Shown piece after piece: positions 17,899 to 26,637 of a stretch of DNA of 64,000 nt; positions within the stretch are counted from its first letter, which is position 1, and every line of letters starts with the position of its first letter. The position numbers and the translations under genes are program-made. Source of the stretch: Caulobacter sp. SLTY (lineage in GTDB: Bacteria > Pseudomonadota > Alphaproteobacteria > Caulobacterales > Caulobacteraceae); the NCBI RefSeq assembly GCF_009905535.1, contig NZ_JAAALA010000006.1, positions 1 through 64,000 on the forward strand. The letters run 5' to 3'. Below the pieces are notes generated by a model. That model saw only the letters and a list, made by a program, of their open reading frames with translations. It searched no databases and had not been told where the DNA came from.

Positions 17899-19821
17899 GT
17901 GGTCAAACCGTCCATCGCAGCCGCATTGCTGCTCCTCGTCGGCCTTGCCGGCGCCGTCTCCGCCCAGCCGCAGCCCCTGCCCTTCGAATCCACCATCCCC
18001 GCAGCCCGGGACATTCCCTACCCCGGCGTGATGAAGCTGACCGTCGATGCAACCGACCTGAACCGGCGGATCATGACGGTGAAGCAGACCATCCCCGTCG
18101 CTGGGCCGGGGCCGATGGTGCTGCTTTATCCCAAATGGCTACCCGGCACTCACGCGCCGCGCGGCCAGCTGGAGAAGGTGGCCGGGTTGAAGGTCACCGC
18201 CGGGGGCAAGGTGCTCGACTGGCGGCGGGACACCGTCGATGTCTACGCCCTGCATATCGACGTGCCGGCCGGCGCCAAACAGGTCGAACTGGAGTTCCAG
18301 TTCCTGTCGGCCACCGCCACCGACCAGGGCCGGGTGGTGATGACCCAGGACATGCTGAACCTGCAGTGGAACTCCACCGCGTTCTATCCGGCCGGCTGGT
18401 TCACCCGGAACATCATGGTCGAGCCGACCGTGATCCTGCCCGAGGGCTGGCAGTACGGCGTGGCGCTCGACCCCGCTTCGAAGAACGGTGACAGCCATAC
18501 CTTCAAGCCGGTCAGTTTCGAGACCCTGGTCGACTCGCCGATGTTCGCCGGCCGCCACTATCGTCAGATCGACCTGGACCCCGGCGGCCGCAGCCCGGTG
18601 AGGCTGAACATCGTCGCCGACCGGCCCGAGCTGCTGGAGGCCAGCGAGGAGCAGATCGCCAAGCACCGCAACCTGGTCGTCCAGGCCGACCGCCTGTTCG
18701 GCACGCGCCAGTTCGACCGCTACGATTTCCTGCTGGCCTTGACCGACCGGATGGGCGGCATCGGGCTGGAGCATCACCGGTCCAGCGAGAATAGCCGCGA
18801 TCCGGAATACTTCCTCTCTTGGGACCGCCTGCCCGCCTCCCGGACCCTGCTGCCCCACGAGTACGTCCACAGCTGGAACGGCAAGTATCGCCGCGCCGCC
18901 GACCTGTGGACTCCCGACTACACCACCCCGATGCGCGATAGCCTGATGTGGGTCTACGAGGGCCAGACCCAGTTCTGGGGCGAGGTGCTGACCGCCCGGT
19001 CGGGCCTCATCACCCGCGAGCAGGCGCTGAGCAACTTTGCGATGATCGCCGCCCTGTATGAGCACCGGGTCGGGCGCGAATGGCGCGACATCGGCGACAC
19101 CACCAACGACCCGATCATCAGCGCCCGCAAGCCGAAGGGATGGCTCAGCTGGCAGCGGAACGAGGACTATTACGTCGATGGCCTGCTGGTCTGGCTGGAC
19201 GCCGACAGCCTGATCCGCGAGCGGACCGGCGACAAGAAGTCCCTGGACGACTTCGCCCGCGCCTTCTTCGGCGTCGAGGAGGGCTCCTATGTGCCCAAGA
19301 CCTACACTTTCGAAGACGTGGTCGCCGCCCTCAACGCGGTGACCCCCTATGACTGGGCGGGGTTCCTCAAGGACCGGATCGAGGGCCGGGGCCGGCCGGC
19401 GCCGCTGGACGGCCTCAAGCGGGGCGGCTGGAAGCTCGTCTACGCCGACACCCCCACCGCCTATCAGAAGGCGGCCGATACCGCCGCCAAGCGCCACGAC
19501 TTCACCTATTCCATCGGCCTCAACCTGAAGCCCGCCGGCGAGATTCAAGGGGTGCAGTGGGACGGCCCTGCCTTCAAGCAGGGGCTGATCGTCGGCGCGA
19601 CCGTGGTGGCGGTGGATGGCGAGGCCTACAGCGAAAGCCGGATGAAGGCGGCCATTACCCGCGCCAAGGGCGGGAAGAAGCCCATCCAGCTGATCGTCAA
19701 GGACGGCGACCGCTACCGCGTGGTCGACATCGTCTGGAACGGCGGGCTGCGCTATCCCCGCCTGGAACGGATCGAGGGGACTCCCGACCGGCTGGGCGCC
19801 CTGCTCAGCCCCCGTCCGTAG
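17899..19821 (+). CDS. Secreted M61-family (glycyl aminopeptidase-like) metallopeptidase with PDZ domain
   Basis: A 640-residue protein with a GTG start and signal peptide (residues 1-22, AALLLLVGLAGAVSAQ). An N-terminal beta domain is followed by a thermolysin-like catalytic domain with HEYVHSWN (zinc His320 and His324, catalytic Glu321) and the downstream WVYEGQTQFWGE helix that supplies the third ligand. A PDZ domain follows at about residues 545-620 (GPAFKQGLIVGATVVAVDGE). M61 enzymes remove N-terminal glycine or alanine from peptides, here probably in the periplasm. It follows the DUF2306 gene by 48 bases and is convergent with rplL, with a terminator between. Confidence 0.92.
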   Translation: MVKPSIAAALLLLVGLAGAVSAQPQPLPFESTIPAARDIPYPGVMKLTVDATDLNRRIMTVKQTIPVAGPGPMVLLYPKWLPGTHAPRGQLEKVAGLKVTAGGKVLDWRRDTVDVYALHIDVPAGAKQVELEFQFLSATATDQGRVVMTQDMLNLQWNSTAFYPAGWFTRNIMVEPTVILPEGWQYGVALDPASKNGDSHTFKPVSFETLVDSPMFAGRHYRQIDLDPGGRSPVRLNIVADRPELLEASEEQIAKHRNLVVQADRLFGTRQFDRYDFLLALTDRMGGIGLEHHRSSENSRDPEYFLSWDRLPASRTLLPHEYVHSWNGKYRRAADLWTPDYTTPMRDSLMWVYEGQTQFWGEVLTARSGLITREQALSNFAMIAALYEHRVGREWRDIGDTTNDPIISARKPKGWLSWQRNEDYYVDGLLVWLDADSLIRERTGDKKSLDDFARAFFGVEEGSYVPKTYTFEDVVAALNAVTPYDWAGFLKDRIEGRGRPAPLDGLKRGGWKLVYADTPTAYQKAADTAAKRHDFTYSIGLNLKPAGEIQGVQWDGPAFKQGLIVGATVVAVDGEAYSESRMKAAITRAKGGKKPIQLIVKDGDRYRVVDIVWNGGLRYPRLERIEGTPDRLGALLSPRP

Positions 19822-19871
19822 GGGTCCGGGGCGGCGCCCGACCCGCTGTTCCGCCCAGGCGGCCCGGACGG

Positions 19872-19910
19872 AAAAAGGGCCCGTGGATCGCTCCACGGGC
19901 CCTTCTCTTT
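19872..19910 (-). terminator. Intrinsic terminator of rplJL
   Basis: A perfect 13-base-pair stem (19875-19887 with 19892-19904) and 4-base loop ends on the minus strand in a run of Us (A-run 19872-19876). It lies about 25 bases past the rplL stop and is a textbook terminator. It isolates rplJL from rpoB, which in most bacteria is cotranscribed with it. The symmetric stem may also stop the converging M61 transcript. Confidence 0.88.
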
Positions 19911-19933
19911 GGACAGCTTGCGCGGCCGCCAGA

Positions 19934-20320
19934 TTACTTGATCTGGACGGTGGCGCCGGCTTCTTCCAGCTTCTTCTTCACTTCTTCGGCTTGCTGCTTG
20001 GAGACGTTCTCGAGAACGTTCTGCGGCGCGCCTTCGACCAGGTCCTTGGCTTCCTTCAGGCCGAGGTCCGGACGGACGCCACGGACTTCCTTGATCACGT
20101 TGATCTTCTTGTCGCCACCGGCGGTCAGAACAACGGTGAACTCGGTTTGCTCTTCGGCGGCTTCGGCCGGAGCAGCGGCGCCGGCGGCCGGGCCGGCCAT
20201 CATGGCGACCGGAGCAGCGGCGCTGACGCCCCACTTTTCTTCGAGCAGCTTGGAGAGCTCAGCGGCTTCCAGGACGGTCAGGGTCGACAGTTCGTCGACC
20301 AGTTTTTCAAGCTTGGACAT
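19934..20320 (-). CDS. rplL: 50S ribosomal protein L7/L12
   Basis: L7/L12 forms the flexible ribosomal stalk that recruits elongation-factor GTPases. The 128-residue protein has the N-terminal dimerisation helix ([20 protein letters not shown]), an Ala/Gly-rich hinge near residues 38-55, and the C-terminal domain with [10 protein letters not shown] and [10 protein letters not shown]. It follows rplJ after 51 bases and ends at a strong terminator. Confidence 0.99.
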   Translation of the reverse strand: MSKLEKLVDELSTLTVLEAAELSKLLEEKWGVSAAAPVAMMAGPAAGAAAPAEAAEEQTEFTVVLTAGGDKKINVIKEVRGVRPDLGLKEAKDLVEGAPQNVLENVSKQQAEEVKKKLEEAGATVQIK

Positions 20321-20371
20321 TTTCAGTTCCTGTTACAGGGATGGGAGGTGTCTTGCGGAGATGACTTGCGA

Positions 20372-20887
20372 TTACGCGGCGTCTTTGGTGGCGTAGGCGT
20401 TGAACACCCGCGCCAGCTGGCCCGCCGGAGCTTGCAGGACGCCCGCGACCTTGGTCGCCGGAGCCTGGATAAGCCCGATGAGCTTGCCACGCAGCTGGTC
20501 GAGCGAGGGCAGCGAAGCCAGCGACTTGACGCCGCTCTCGTCCAGAACGGTCGCACCCATCATGCCGCCAATGACCACGAGCTTGTCGTTTTCCTTGGCG
20601 AACTGGGTGATGACCTTGGCGGCGGACACCGGATCGGCCGCGTAAGCCACGGCGACCGGGCCGGTGAACAGGCTGGAGCCCGCTTCCGATTCCGAGCCCG
20701 CCAGGGCTTTGATGGCCAGGGTGTTCTTCACCACCTGATATTTGGCGCCTTCTTCACGAAGGCGGCCACGCAGGGCAGTCATTTCCGCAACGGTCAGACC
20801 CAGGTTGTGGGTCACGACCACGGCGCCGGCGTCGGCGAACACGCCCTTGAGCGTATCGATCGTCGCCTGCTTTTGAGCGCGGTCCAT
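20372..20887 (-). CDS. rplJ: 50S ribosomal protein L10
   Basis: L10 anchors the L7/L12 dimers to 23S rRNA. The 171-residue protein starts MDRAQKQATIDTLKGVFADA and has the stalk-binding C-terminal helix. In other bacteria L10-L12 represses its own mRNA by binding the leader. The 307-base gap upstream (20888-21194) is long enough for such a leader, but I did not establish a binding-site structure. Confidence 0.98.
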   Translation of the reverse strand: MDRAQKQATIDTLKGVFADAGAVVVTHNLGLTVAEMTALRGRLREEGAKYQVVKNTLAIKALAGSESEAGSSLFTGPVAVAYAADPVSAAKVITQFAKENDKLVVIGGMMGATVLDESGVKSLASLPSLDQLRGKLIGLIQAPATKVAGVLQAPAGQLARVFNAYATKDAA

Positions 20888-21194
20888 TGCGGTCTCCTAC
20901 TCGGATGACATCCGGTCGCCCGGATGCCGAATGTGGCTCCAGGCGCGGGAAACCCACGCCTTGAGCCGTCTCGAACTGTCCGAAGGAAGCAGCGGACCCG
21001 CCACGGCGCGCATGGGCGGCCGGCGCGAAATCTCTTTTGCATCCCCGTCTCCGAACGGTCAGGAAGGGCTCTTCCTGGATAAAGGCTGTGGTGACCCCAC
21101 CGCCCCGCTGTTCACGGACAGGACCACGGCCGGACGAGTCCGTCCGTGGAAGGCGGCGCGTATAGCGGAAGGCTTGCCCAAACTCAAGGGCTGG
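20888..21194. other. rplJ leader / GT14 3' region
   Basis: This 307-base non-coding stretch lies between the glycosyltransferase stop and the rplJ start, both on the minus strand, so it should carry the rplJL promoter and leader. A hairpin with two stem blocks separated by one mismatch lies at 21124-21149 (21124-21129/21144-21149 and 21131-21135/21138-21142); it is 45-70 bases past the glycosyltransferase stop and lacks a U-run. No open reading frame is supported. Confidence 0.5.
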
Positions 21195-22133
21195 TCAGGC
21201 CGCCTGTTTCGGGGACGCGTCGATTTCAGCCAGATGCGCCTCGAGGACGTCCAGGATCTCCCCGTCGAACGCGGCATCGAACTTCCGGGCGAACAGGTTG
21301 TCGCTGGCCAGCAGGGCGGGCGCATCGGCGATACCGTACGTGCGCGGACGCAACTTGATCGCCCCGTCCGGAACCCAGTCGATCATCCGAAGGTCATCGC
21401 CAGTCACCTCGCCGTGCCCGGGGGTGTTTCGGATCACGGTCTGGAAGAACCCTTCGTCGGCGATGAAGCTGCCGCGATAGAAGCGCTTGAACCGGTCCAC
21501 CGACGGATCGCCGGTGACGAAGGCGCAGAACTTCCGGCTGACGATCATCCACTGATTGCCGATGTAGGGCTTGGCCCCGCCGAGGAAGAACCGGGGCAGC
21601 GGGGTGCGGAAGATCCGCTTGCGGGTCTCGATGACCAGGCGGGTGACCCGCGTCATGGTCTCCGGCCGGTGGAGGGCCTGGTCTCGGGCGACGATGAACT
21701 CCTTGCCCCGGTTGCGCGACAGGAAGGCGCGGATCTCGGCCTGCGACTTGAGCGGAAAGTCCTGGCCGCTGAGGTTGATGAAGAACTCCCAGTCGGCGCC
21801 CATCTCCAGCAGCCTGGCCATGCCGCGCAGCTCGGCGTCGACCAGGCTGTAGCCGCCCCAGAGGGCCGGCCGGCTGTCCAGCATCGCCGCGTTCGGATAG
21901 TCGGCCAGGAAGGCGGCGATGGCCGCGCCGACCGACGGGTCTGCATTGGCGTCGACGTGGACCACATAGCGATTGGCGGGATCGTGGATGGCCCGGAACA
22001 TCCGCTCGAACTGCTCGGGGAAGCGGTGGACCAGGATCAGGTAGCCGATCGAGGCCACCGGCTTGACCGCACGAAACGGCGGAATCGGCGCGCGGGTCCC
22101 GCGCGCGGCAGGGAGTTCCGACGGGTCGGGCAT
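21195..22133 (-). CDS. GT14-type glycosyltransferase (core-2/I-branching enzyme family)
   Basis: About 312 residues resembling bacterial members of the beta-1,6-N-acetylglucosaminyltransferase family: an N-terminal GYLILVHRFPEQFERMFRAI segment, YVVHVDANAD, the hallmark WEFFINLSGQDFPLKS near the middle, and GNQWMIVSRKF with DEGFFQTV further on. Bacterial homologues are usually guessed to decorate surface or capsular polysaccharide; donor and acceptor are unknown. The ATG at 22133 is preferred, although an in-frame TTG at 22181 is possible; neither has a clear ribosome site. It lies alone between tetR and rplJ, one of the blocks that split the ribosomal cluster. Confidence 0.85.
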   Translation of the reverse strand: MPDPSELPAARGTRAPIPPFRAVKPVASIGYLILVHRFPEQFERMFRAIHDPANRYVVHVDANADPSVGAAIAAFLADYPNAAMLDSRPALWGGYSLVDAELRGMARLLEMGADWEFFINLSGQDFPLKSQAEIRAFLSRNRGKEFIVARDQALHRPETMTRVTRLVIETRKRIFRTPLPRFFLGGAKPYIGNQWMIVSRKFCAFVTGDPSVDRFKRFYRGSFIADEGFFQTVIRNTPGHGEVTGDDLRMIDWVPDGAIKLRPRTYGIADAPALLASDNLFARKFDAAFDGEILDVLEAHLAEIDASPKQAA

Positions 22134-22299
22134 GGTGGCGTCATTTCGTGAGGGGGCCAAACCCGAGCGGATCAACTGCAATGCAGTTCGCTGCCGGCGG
22201 CCACGCTCTTCAGATGGGGCGACGGCGCCGCAATAGATAGGCCCCGCCCGCCCTTCACCGGCACATGTCGGAAAATGCGCCGATCCCGCCCGAAGGCCG

Positions 22300-22974
22300 T
22301 CAGCTCATGGCGTCGATCCGGGCGAAGACGGCCGCCATCACCTGATCGAACCGACCGTCGCCGGAGTCCGGCCACCCGAGGAATTTCAGCGAGACCGGCC
22401 GGCCGATGCCGAAGGCCGACAGGCTGGAGATCAGCATCAACGCCTCGATGCGGCCGGCCTCCAGGCTGATCTTCTGGCCCCTCGCCCGGATGATCAGGTG
22501 GGCGACCAACTCGGTGCCGGGCGCCCAGACATGCTCGTACAGCACCGCGAATGCCGGCCCCGGCTCGGCGAACTCCCGCAGCACGAACCCGGTCCAGGCA
22601 TTGGCCTCCCCGGTGACCATCAGCTGGTCGGCGAGGGCGGTCATGATCCGCTTGAGGGCGACGCGGGCCTGGGCCGGCGTCTCATCGGCCTGCAGGCCTT
22701 CCAGCGCCTCGGTGATGGGCGCGACCATCTGGCTGCGGTAGCGCTCGACGATGTCCTCGGCACAGGCGAGGTACAGCCCCTCCTTGCCGCCGAAATAGTA
22801 TTTCAGGGCCGGCAGGTTGACCCCGGCGGCCTCAGCGATCTGCCGGGTGGTGGCCCCCTTGAAGCCACCAGCCCCAAAGGCGTCCAGGGCGGCATCGAGG
22901 ATCCTCTGCCGCGCGGCCTCGCCCTTGCGATAGCCGCCCGCGATCTCCCTGACCTCTGCGTCTCGGCTGGACAT
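22300..22974 (-). CDS. TetR-family repressor (CerR-type C-terminal domain)
   Basis: A 224-residue regulator. The helix-turn-helix lies near residues 25-68 (ILDAALDAFGAGGFKGATTR then IAEAAGVNLPALKYYFGGKE); the rest fits the ligand-binding CerR/DUF1956-type domain, with LREFAEPGPAFAVLYEHV. It is divergent from the MpaB-like oxygenase gene at 23041; the 66 bases between them contain an inverted-repeat operator (23019-23041), so it most likely represses that gene. The ligand is unknown. Confidence 0.9.
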   Translation of the reverse strand: MSSRDAEVREIAGGYRKGEAARQRILDAALDAFGAGGFKGATTRQIAEAAGVNLPALKYYFGGKEGLYLACAEDIVERYRSQMVAPITEALEGLQADETPAQARVALKRIMTALADQLMVTGEANAWTGFVLREFAEPGPAFAVLYEHVWAPGTELVAHLIIRARGQKISLEAGRIEALMLISSLSAFGIGRPVSLKFLGWPDSGDGRFDQVMAAVFARIDAMS

Positions 22975-22998
22975 CAGCCAGCTATGCCACGGGCCGGG

Positions 22999-23041
22999 TT
23001 GTCACAAAAGACGCCGGCTGATAGAAATGTATCAACTGATA
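22999..23041 (+). promoter_or_regulatory. Candidate promoter and TetR operator for the MpaB-like gene
   Basis: TTGTCA (22999-23004) and TAGAAA (23022-23027) are 17 bases apart and fit a -35/-10 pair. Overlapping the -10 is a compound inverted repeat: TGATA-n6-TATCA-n2-TGATA (23019-23041). The last half-site overlaps the proposed ATG, so the transcript would be leaderless or nearly so. That the divergent TetR gene binds here is inference from position and symmetry. Confidence 0.55.
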
Positions 23042-23979
23042 TGAATTTGGTGCTCGCCATGCTCGACATGACCTCCTACCTAGGTTGGAAGATCGACTTC
23101 GCCAGTCCGAAAGACGAGGCGGCCTATTGTCACCCCGGTTCGATGGCCTGGCGGGTCTACAAGAACCCTATCGCGCTGGGCATCGGCGGAGTGGCGGCGG
23201 TGCTGCTGGAGTTCGCCGACGCCCGGATCCGCTCGGGGGTCTGGGACCATTCCACCTATAAGGTCGACCCGATCGGCCGCTCCAAGCGCACCGGCGTGGC
23301 CGCCATGGTGGGGGTCTATGGTCCGGCCAGCGCCGCCCGGCGGGTGATCCAGGGCGTCACCAACATGCACAGCCAGGTGAAGGGCAAGACGCCCGGCGGC
23401 GAGGCCTATCAGGCGCTGGACACCGAGCTGCTCGACTGGGTGGCCGCCACCGCCGGCTACGGCTTCCTCAACGCCTACGACCGCTTCGTTGCCCCGCTGT
23501 CGGAAGCCGACAAGACCCGGTTCTATACCGAGGGGGCCGAGATCGGCGCCCTCTACGGCGTCAAGGCGCCGCTGCGCTCGACCGCCGACTTCATGGCGAT
23601 GATGGAAAAGCTGGCCCCGCGCTTTGAGCCCCACCCGATCGTCGACGAGTTCCTGGCCATCATTGTCTCGGGCCAGGCCGCGCCGGCCGTACCGAAATTC
23701 CTGCACAGGGCGCTGGCCAAGGCCTCCGTCTCCCTGCTGCCGCCGATCGTGCGCGAGCGGCTGGGCCTGGGCCCCGAGTGGAACCTCAGCTGGTCCGAGA
23801 CGGCGGCCCTCAAGGCGGTCGGCAAGCTGGCCGATCGCGTTCCCGTCCCCGGCTCCCCCGCCTGGGACGCCGCCCTGCGCCTGGGCCTGCCCGGCAATTT
23901 CGTCTGGCGCAGCGAGCCGGAGAAGCTGCGCCTTATCGCGGCCGCCGGCCTGGACCCCGCCCAGGCCCTGGCCGCCTGA
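23041..23979 (+). CDS. MpaB-family oxygenase (DUF2236)
   Basis: A 312-residue protein of the oxygenase MpaB/DUF2236 family: an N-terminal region with GSMAWRVYKNPIALGIGGVA, LLEFADARIRSGVWDHSTY and later VYGPASAARRVIQGVTNMHS. Characterised relatives include latex-clearing and mycophenolic-acid-pathway oxygenases that carry haem b; the substrate here is unknown, possibly a lipid. The ATG at 23041 abuts the operator and lacks a ribosome site; ATGs at 23059 and 23068 are alternatives. It is presumably controlled by the divergent TetR repressor. Confidence 0.85.
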   Translation: MNLVLAMLDMTSYLGWKIDFASPKDEAAYCHPGSMAWRVYKNPIALGIGGVAAVLLEFADARIRSGVWDHSTYKVDPIGRSKRTGVAAMVGVYGPASAARRVIQGVTNMHSQVKGKTPGGEAYQALDTELLDWVAATAGYGFLNAYDRFVAPLSEADKTRFYTEGAEIGALYGVKAPLRSTADFMAMMEKLAPRFEPHPIVDEFLAIIVSGQAAPAVPKFLHRALAKASVSLLPPIVRERLGLGPEWNLSWSETAALKAVGKLADRVPVPGSPAWDAALRLGLPGNFVWRSEPEKLRLIAAAGLDPAQALAA

Positions 23980-24020
23980 GCGACGACGTTAACCACCTAA
24001 GTCCTTATTTCTTCCACAAT

Positions 24021-24029
24021 TTATCCACA
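24021..24029 (+). promoter_or_regulatory. Perfect DnaA box
   Basis: TTATCCACA, the strict consensus DnaA-binding nonamer, is seen 111 bases before the small gene at 24140. A GAGTC (GANTC, CcrM-type methylation site) lies at 24129-24133. No other DnaA boxes cluster here, so this is not an origin; cell-cycle control of the small gene is a possibility. Confidence 0.5.
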
Positions 24030-24139
24030 GGGTGCGGAACGTCCCGCCGGATCGGCGGGTTGAAGGTGCGATCGATAGAAGCGCGATCGCTGTTTCCCCC
24101 GGCCCCGCAAAAGCGCCGCCAGGGTTGTGAGTCGCCCTG

Positions 24140-24412
24140 ATGTTCCACAGCACCCAACAGCTTGAAGCCGCGGTCTGGCGCGCCTTCGACGCGAAACGCC
24201 TGCGCCGCTATCGGCCAGAGCCTCAGCCGACCCCGCGCGGCGAGCATGCCCGCATGCTGGCCATCGCCGCCGCCCGCCGACGCCGCGCCATCGAGCGCCT
24301 CGAAGAGGCCCGCCCGGAAGACGCCGACTACTGGAAGGCGGTCGCGCCCTCCGCCCTCGGCAAGGCCCGCGCCTGGCGCGAAGAGAAGAGCTTCAGCCCC
24401 CTTCCTGAATAG
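24140..24412 (+). CDS. Small conserved-looking hypothetical protein
   Basis: A 90-residue, strongly basic and helical protein (MFHSTQQLEAAVWRAFDAKR; many Arg and Ala), not recognised. Base composition by codon position and its placement between a 160-base upstream region and a shared terminator support a real gene. Upstream are a perfect DnaA box and a GANTC site. It is convergent with rplA. A function cannot be given. Confidence 0.6.
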   Translation: MFHSTQQLEAAVWRAFDAKRLRRYRPEPQPTPRGEHARMLAIAAARRRRAIERLEEARPEDADYWKAVAPSALGKARAWREEKSFSPLPE

Positions 24413-24431
24413 CAGACGGGCCGAATAGCAA

Positions 24432-24459
24432 ACGGGCGGCCCCATGTGGGACCGCCCGT
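24432..24459 (-). terminator. Terminator hairpin after rplA
   Basis: An inverted repeat with stem ACGGGCGG...CCGCCCGT lies about 28 bases past the rplA stop. On the minus strand it leads into GTTTGCTATT, a weak U-tract. It also lies just past the convergent small gene (24140-24412) and may act in both directions. Confidence 0.6.
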
Positions 24460-24486
24460 CGCTGGACTTGAAAGGCAGTGAGGCGC

Positions 24487-25176
24487 CTAGACGCCGATGC
24501 TGCCGGTATCGACCTTGAAGCCCGGACCCATGGTCGAGGAGACCGAGATCCGCTTCACGTAGGTGCCCTTGGCGCCCGACGGCTTGGCCTTGTTGAGTGC
24601 GTCCACGAGAGCGCGGACGTTGATGAGCAGGGCTTCCTCGGTGAACGAGGCCTTGCCGATGCCGGCGTGGACGATGCCCGCCTTCTCGACGCGGAACTCG
24701 ATGGCGCCGCCCTTGGCGTCCTTCACGGCCTGACCGACGTTCGGGGTCACGGTGCCGACGCGCGGGTTCGGCATCAGGCCGCGCGGGCCCAGAACCTTAC
24801 CCAGACGGCCGACCAGGGCCATCATGTCCGGCGTCGCGATGACGCGGTCGAAGTCCATGAACCCGCCTTGGATCCGCTCGACCAGGTCCTCGGCGCCGAC
24901 GACTTCGGCGCCGGCGGCCTTGGCTTCCTCGGCCTTGGCGTCCTTGGCGATGACCGCGACGCGGACGTCACGGCCGGTGCCCGACGGCAGGCTGACGACG
25001 CCACGGACCTGCTGGTCGGCGTGACGCGGGTCGACGCCCAGGTTGACGGCGATCTCGATGCTTTCGTCGAACTTGGCGGTGGCGTTGGCCTTCACCAGCT
25101 TGACGGCTTCTTCGACGGTGTGGACGGCGTTACGGTCGCCGGTCCAGGCCTTCATGCGCTTGGGTTGCTTGGCCAT
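24487..25176 (-). CDS. rplA: 50S ribosomal protein L1
   Basis: L1 forms the mobile L1 stalk next to the E site. The 229-residue protein has the usual length and the signatures [15 protein letters not shown] and [15 protein letters not shown]. It begins 4 bases after the rplK stop and ends at a hairpin terminator. L1 represses rplKA translation in many bacteria; no site was verified here. Nothing unusual. Confidence 0.99.
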   Translation of the reverse strand: MAKQPKRMKAWTGDRNAVHTVEEAVKLVKANATAKFDESIEIAVNLGVDPRHADQQVRGVVSLPSGTGRDVRVAVIAKDAKAEEAKAAGAEVVGAEDLVERIQGGFMDFDRVIATPDMMALVGRLGKVLGPRGLMPNPRVGTVTPNVGQAVKDAKGGAIEFRVEKAGIVHAGIGKASFTEEALLINVRALVDALNKAKPSGAKGTYVKRISVSSTMGPGFKVDTGSIGV

Positions 25177-25180
25177 GTGC

Positions 25181-25612
25181 TTAGCCCTCCACCACGGTCA
25201 GGCCCATCGAACGGGCGGAACCGGCGATGATCTTGGTCGCCTGCTCGACGTCGTTCGCGTTCAGGTCCTTCATCTTCTTTTCGGCGATCTCGCGCAGCTG
25301 GGCTTGCGTGATCTTGCCGGCGCTGTCGCGGCCCGGGGTCTTGGAGCCCGACTTCAGACCCAGGGCTTCCTTGATGAAGTGGGTCGCCGGCGGGGTCTTG
25401 GTGACGAAGGTGAAGCTCTTGTCCTGGTAGACGGTGATCACCGTCGGCAGGGGGGTGCCTTTCGGCACGTTCTCGGTGCGGGCGTTGAACTCCTTGCAGA
25501 AGCCCATGATGTTGACGCCGCGCTGACCCAGCGCCGGCCCGATGGGCGGCGAAGGGGTGGCGGAACCGGCAGCCACCTGCAGTTTGATGTAGCCCAGAAT
25601 CTTCTTGGCCAT
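25181..25612 (-). CDS. rplK: 50S ribosomal protein L11
   Basis: L11 binds the GTPase-associated centre of 23S rRNA. The 143-residue protein contains [38 protein letters not shown] and the C-terminal [15 protein letters not shown]. It starts the rplKA pair. nusG and secE, which usually precede rplK, are not in the following sequence; instead a repeat element and a GST gene lie upstream. Confidence 0.99.
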   Translation of the reverse strand: MAKKILGYIKLQVAAGSATPSPPIGPALGQRGVNIMGFCKEFNARTENVPKGTPLPTVITVYQDKSFTFVTKTPPATHFIKEALGLKSGSKTPGRDSAGKITQAQLREIAEKKMKDLNANDVEQATKIIAGSARSMGLTVVEG

Positions 25613-25966
25613 GGTTTCTCCTATGCCGGACGGGCCGGCGGTTGTGAGCCGTGGTGCGGGCTTGGCGTCCCTCCCACGGATTTGATTTCACCCGTAAAGG
25701 CGAAAGCCGCGCCGGTTAGGGCGCGGGGGCCGGCTCTGTAGCAGAGGCAAAATGGAATCGCAAACCTGCCCACCCTTCTCCGTCATCCCGGCCGGAGCGC
25801 GATGCGCGGAGAGCCGGGACCCAGGGGGTGCTTGATCTGGCGATTCAACGCCGCTTGGCGGCCGGTGCGCTGCCCCCCTGGGTCCCGGATCAGCCCTGCG
25901 GGCTGTCCGGGATGACGGTCCTGGTTTGGAACGACCGCCCCGAACCTAATTGAGACGGGGACCTTT
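25613..25966. other. rplK upstream spacer with a repeat element
   Basis: This 354-base spacer holds the presumed rplKA promoter/leader in its first 150 bases (no convincing hexamers seen) and a long inverted-repeat element at 25781-25917. No gene is supported. Confidence 0.5.
25781..25917. repeat. Dispersed palindromic repeat, family A copy 1
   Basis: About 137 bases bounded by CGTCATCCCGG and its inverse CCGGGATGACG. Inside are ACCCAGGGGGTGC near the left end and CCCCCTGGGTCC near the right, so the element can fold into a long imperfect hairpin. The same boundaries and internal TGATCT...ACGC blocks recur at 46837-46970, so this is a multi-copy REP/MITE-like element. Confidence 0.75.
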
Positions 25967-26608
25967 TTAGCGCCCCGCCGCCTCCGCCCACCCCCGCGTC
26001 GCGGGGCAGGCTTGCATCGCCCGCCGGTATCCTTCACGCGCGGCGCACCGCTCTAGATACGCCTCCTCATCCGCGGTCAACGCCGCCATCCCCTGCCGCC
26101 GAACCCAGATCAGCGCGTAGGCCACCGAAATATCCGCCGCCGTGAACACCTCGCCCGCCATGTAGGGCGCCCGCTCCAGCTGCCGCGCCACCAGCCGCCG
26201 GCGACTGTTCAGCAGGCTCAGCGCCATCGATCCGGTCCAGTCCTCCTTGGCCCCCGGCGGCCCAAACCCGCCGCCCGCCCAGGCAAAGAAGGCCGGCCCC
26301 ATCAGGCCCGCCTCCCCAAGATGCAGGAACTGAAGCCACGCACCGTAACCGGCATCCGTCGGCTCCAGCGCCAAAGGAGAAGGCCCATGCCGCCCCAGCA
26401 GGTACTGCAGGATGGCCACCGACTCGACCACCACCCCATGCTCGTCCTGCAACGCCGGAATGAACCCGCCGGGGTTGACGGCCATGAACTCAGGATCGCT
26501 CTCGGCCCCCTTCAACAGGTCTACGTCCCGCAGGCGATAGGGAAGGCCCATCTCCTCCAGCAGCCAGACAACCCGAAACCCCCTGCCCTCGCCCCAGACG
26601 GTGATCAT
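25967..26608 (-). CDS. Glutathione S-transferase family protein
   Basis: A 213-residue cytosolic protein with an N-terminal thioredoxin-like domain (MITVWGEGRGFRVVWLLEEM; FIPALQDEHGVVVESVAILQ holds the glutathione-site Glu-Ser) and an all-helical C-terminal domain. It probably conjugates or reduces electrophiles with glutathione; the class and substrate cannot be told. It lies 29 bases downstream of a quinone oxidoreductase gene on the same strand, so a stress or detoxification pair is possible. Confidence 0.9.
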   Translation of the reverse strand: MITVWGEGRGFRVVWLLEEMGLPYRLRDVDLLKGAESDPEFMAVNPGGFIPALQDEHGVVVESVAILQYLLGRHGPSPLALEPTDAGYGAWLQFLHLGEAGLMGPAFFAWAGGGFGPPGAKEDWTGSMALSLLNSRRRLVARQLERAPYMAGEVFTAADISVAYALIWVRRQGMAALTADEEAYLERCAAREGYRRAMQACPATRGWAEAAGR

Positions 26609-26637
26609 TCCTGCTGCCCCTATAGAGAGTGACCCGA

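Noticed and set aside
21195..22181. TTG start at 22181 for the glycosyltransferase
   Set aside because: No ribosome site; the first conserved residues come after the ATG at 22133.
24021..24029. Replication origin
   Set aside because: A single DnaA box without an AT-rich stretch, box cluster or neighbouring origin genes is not enough.
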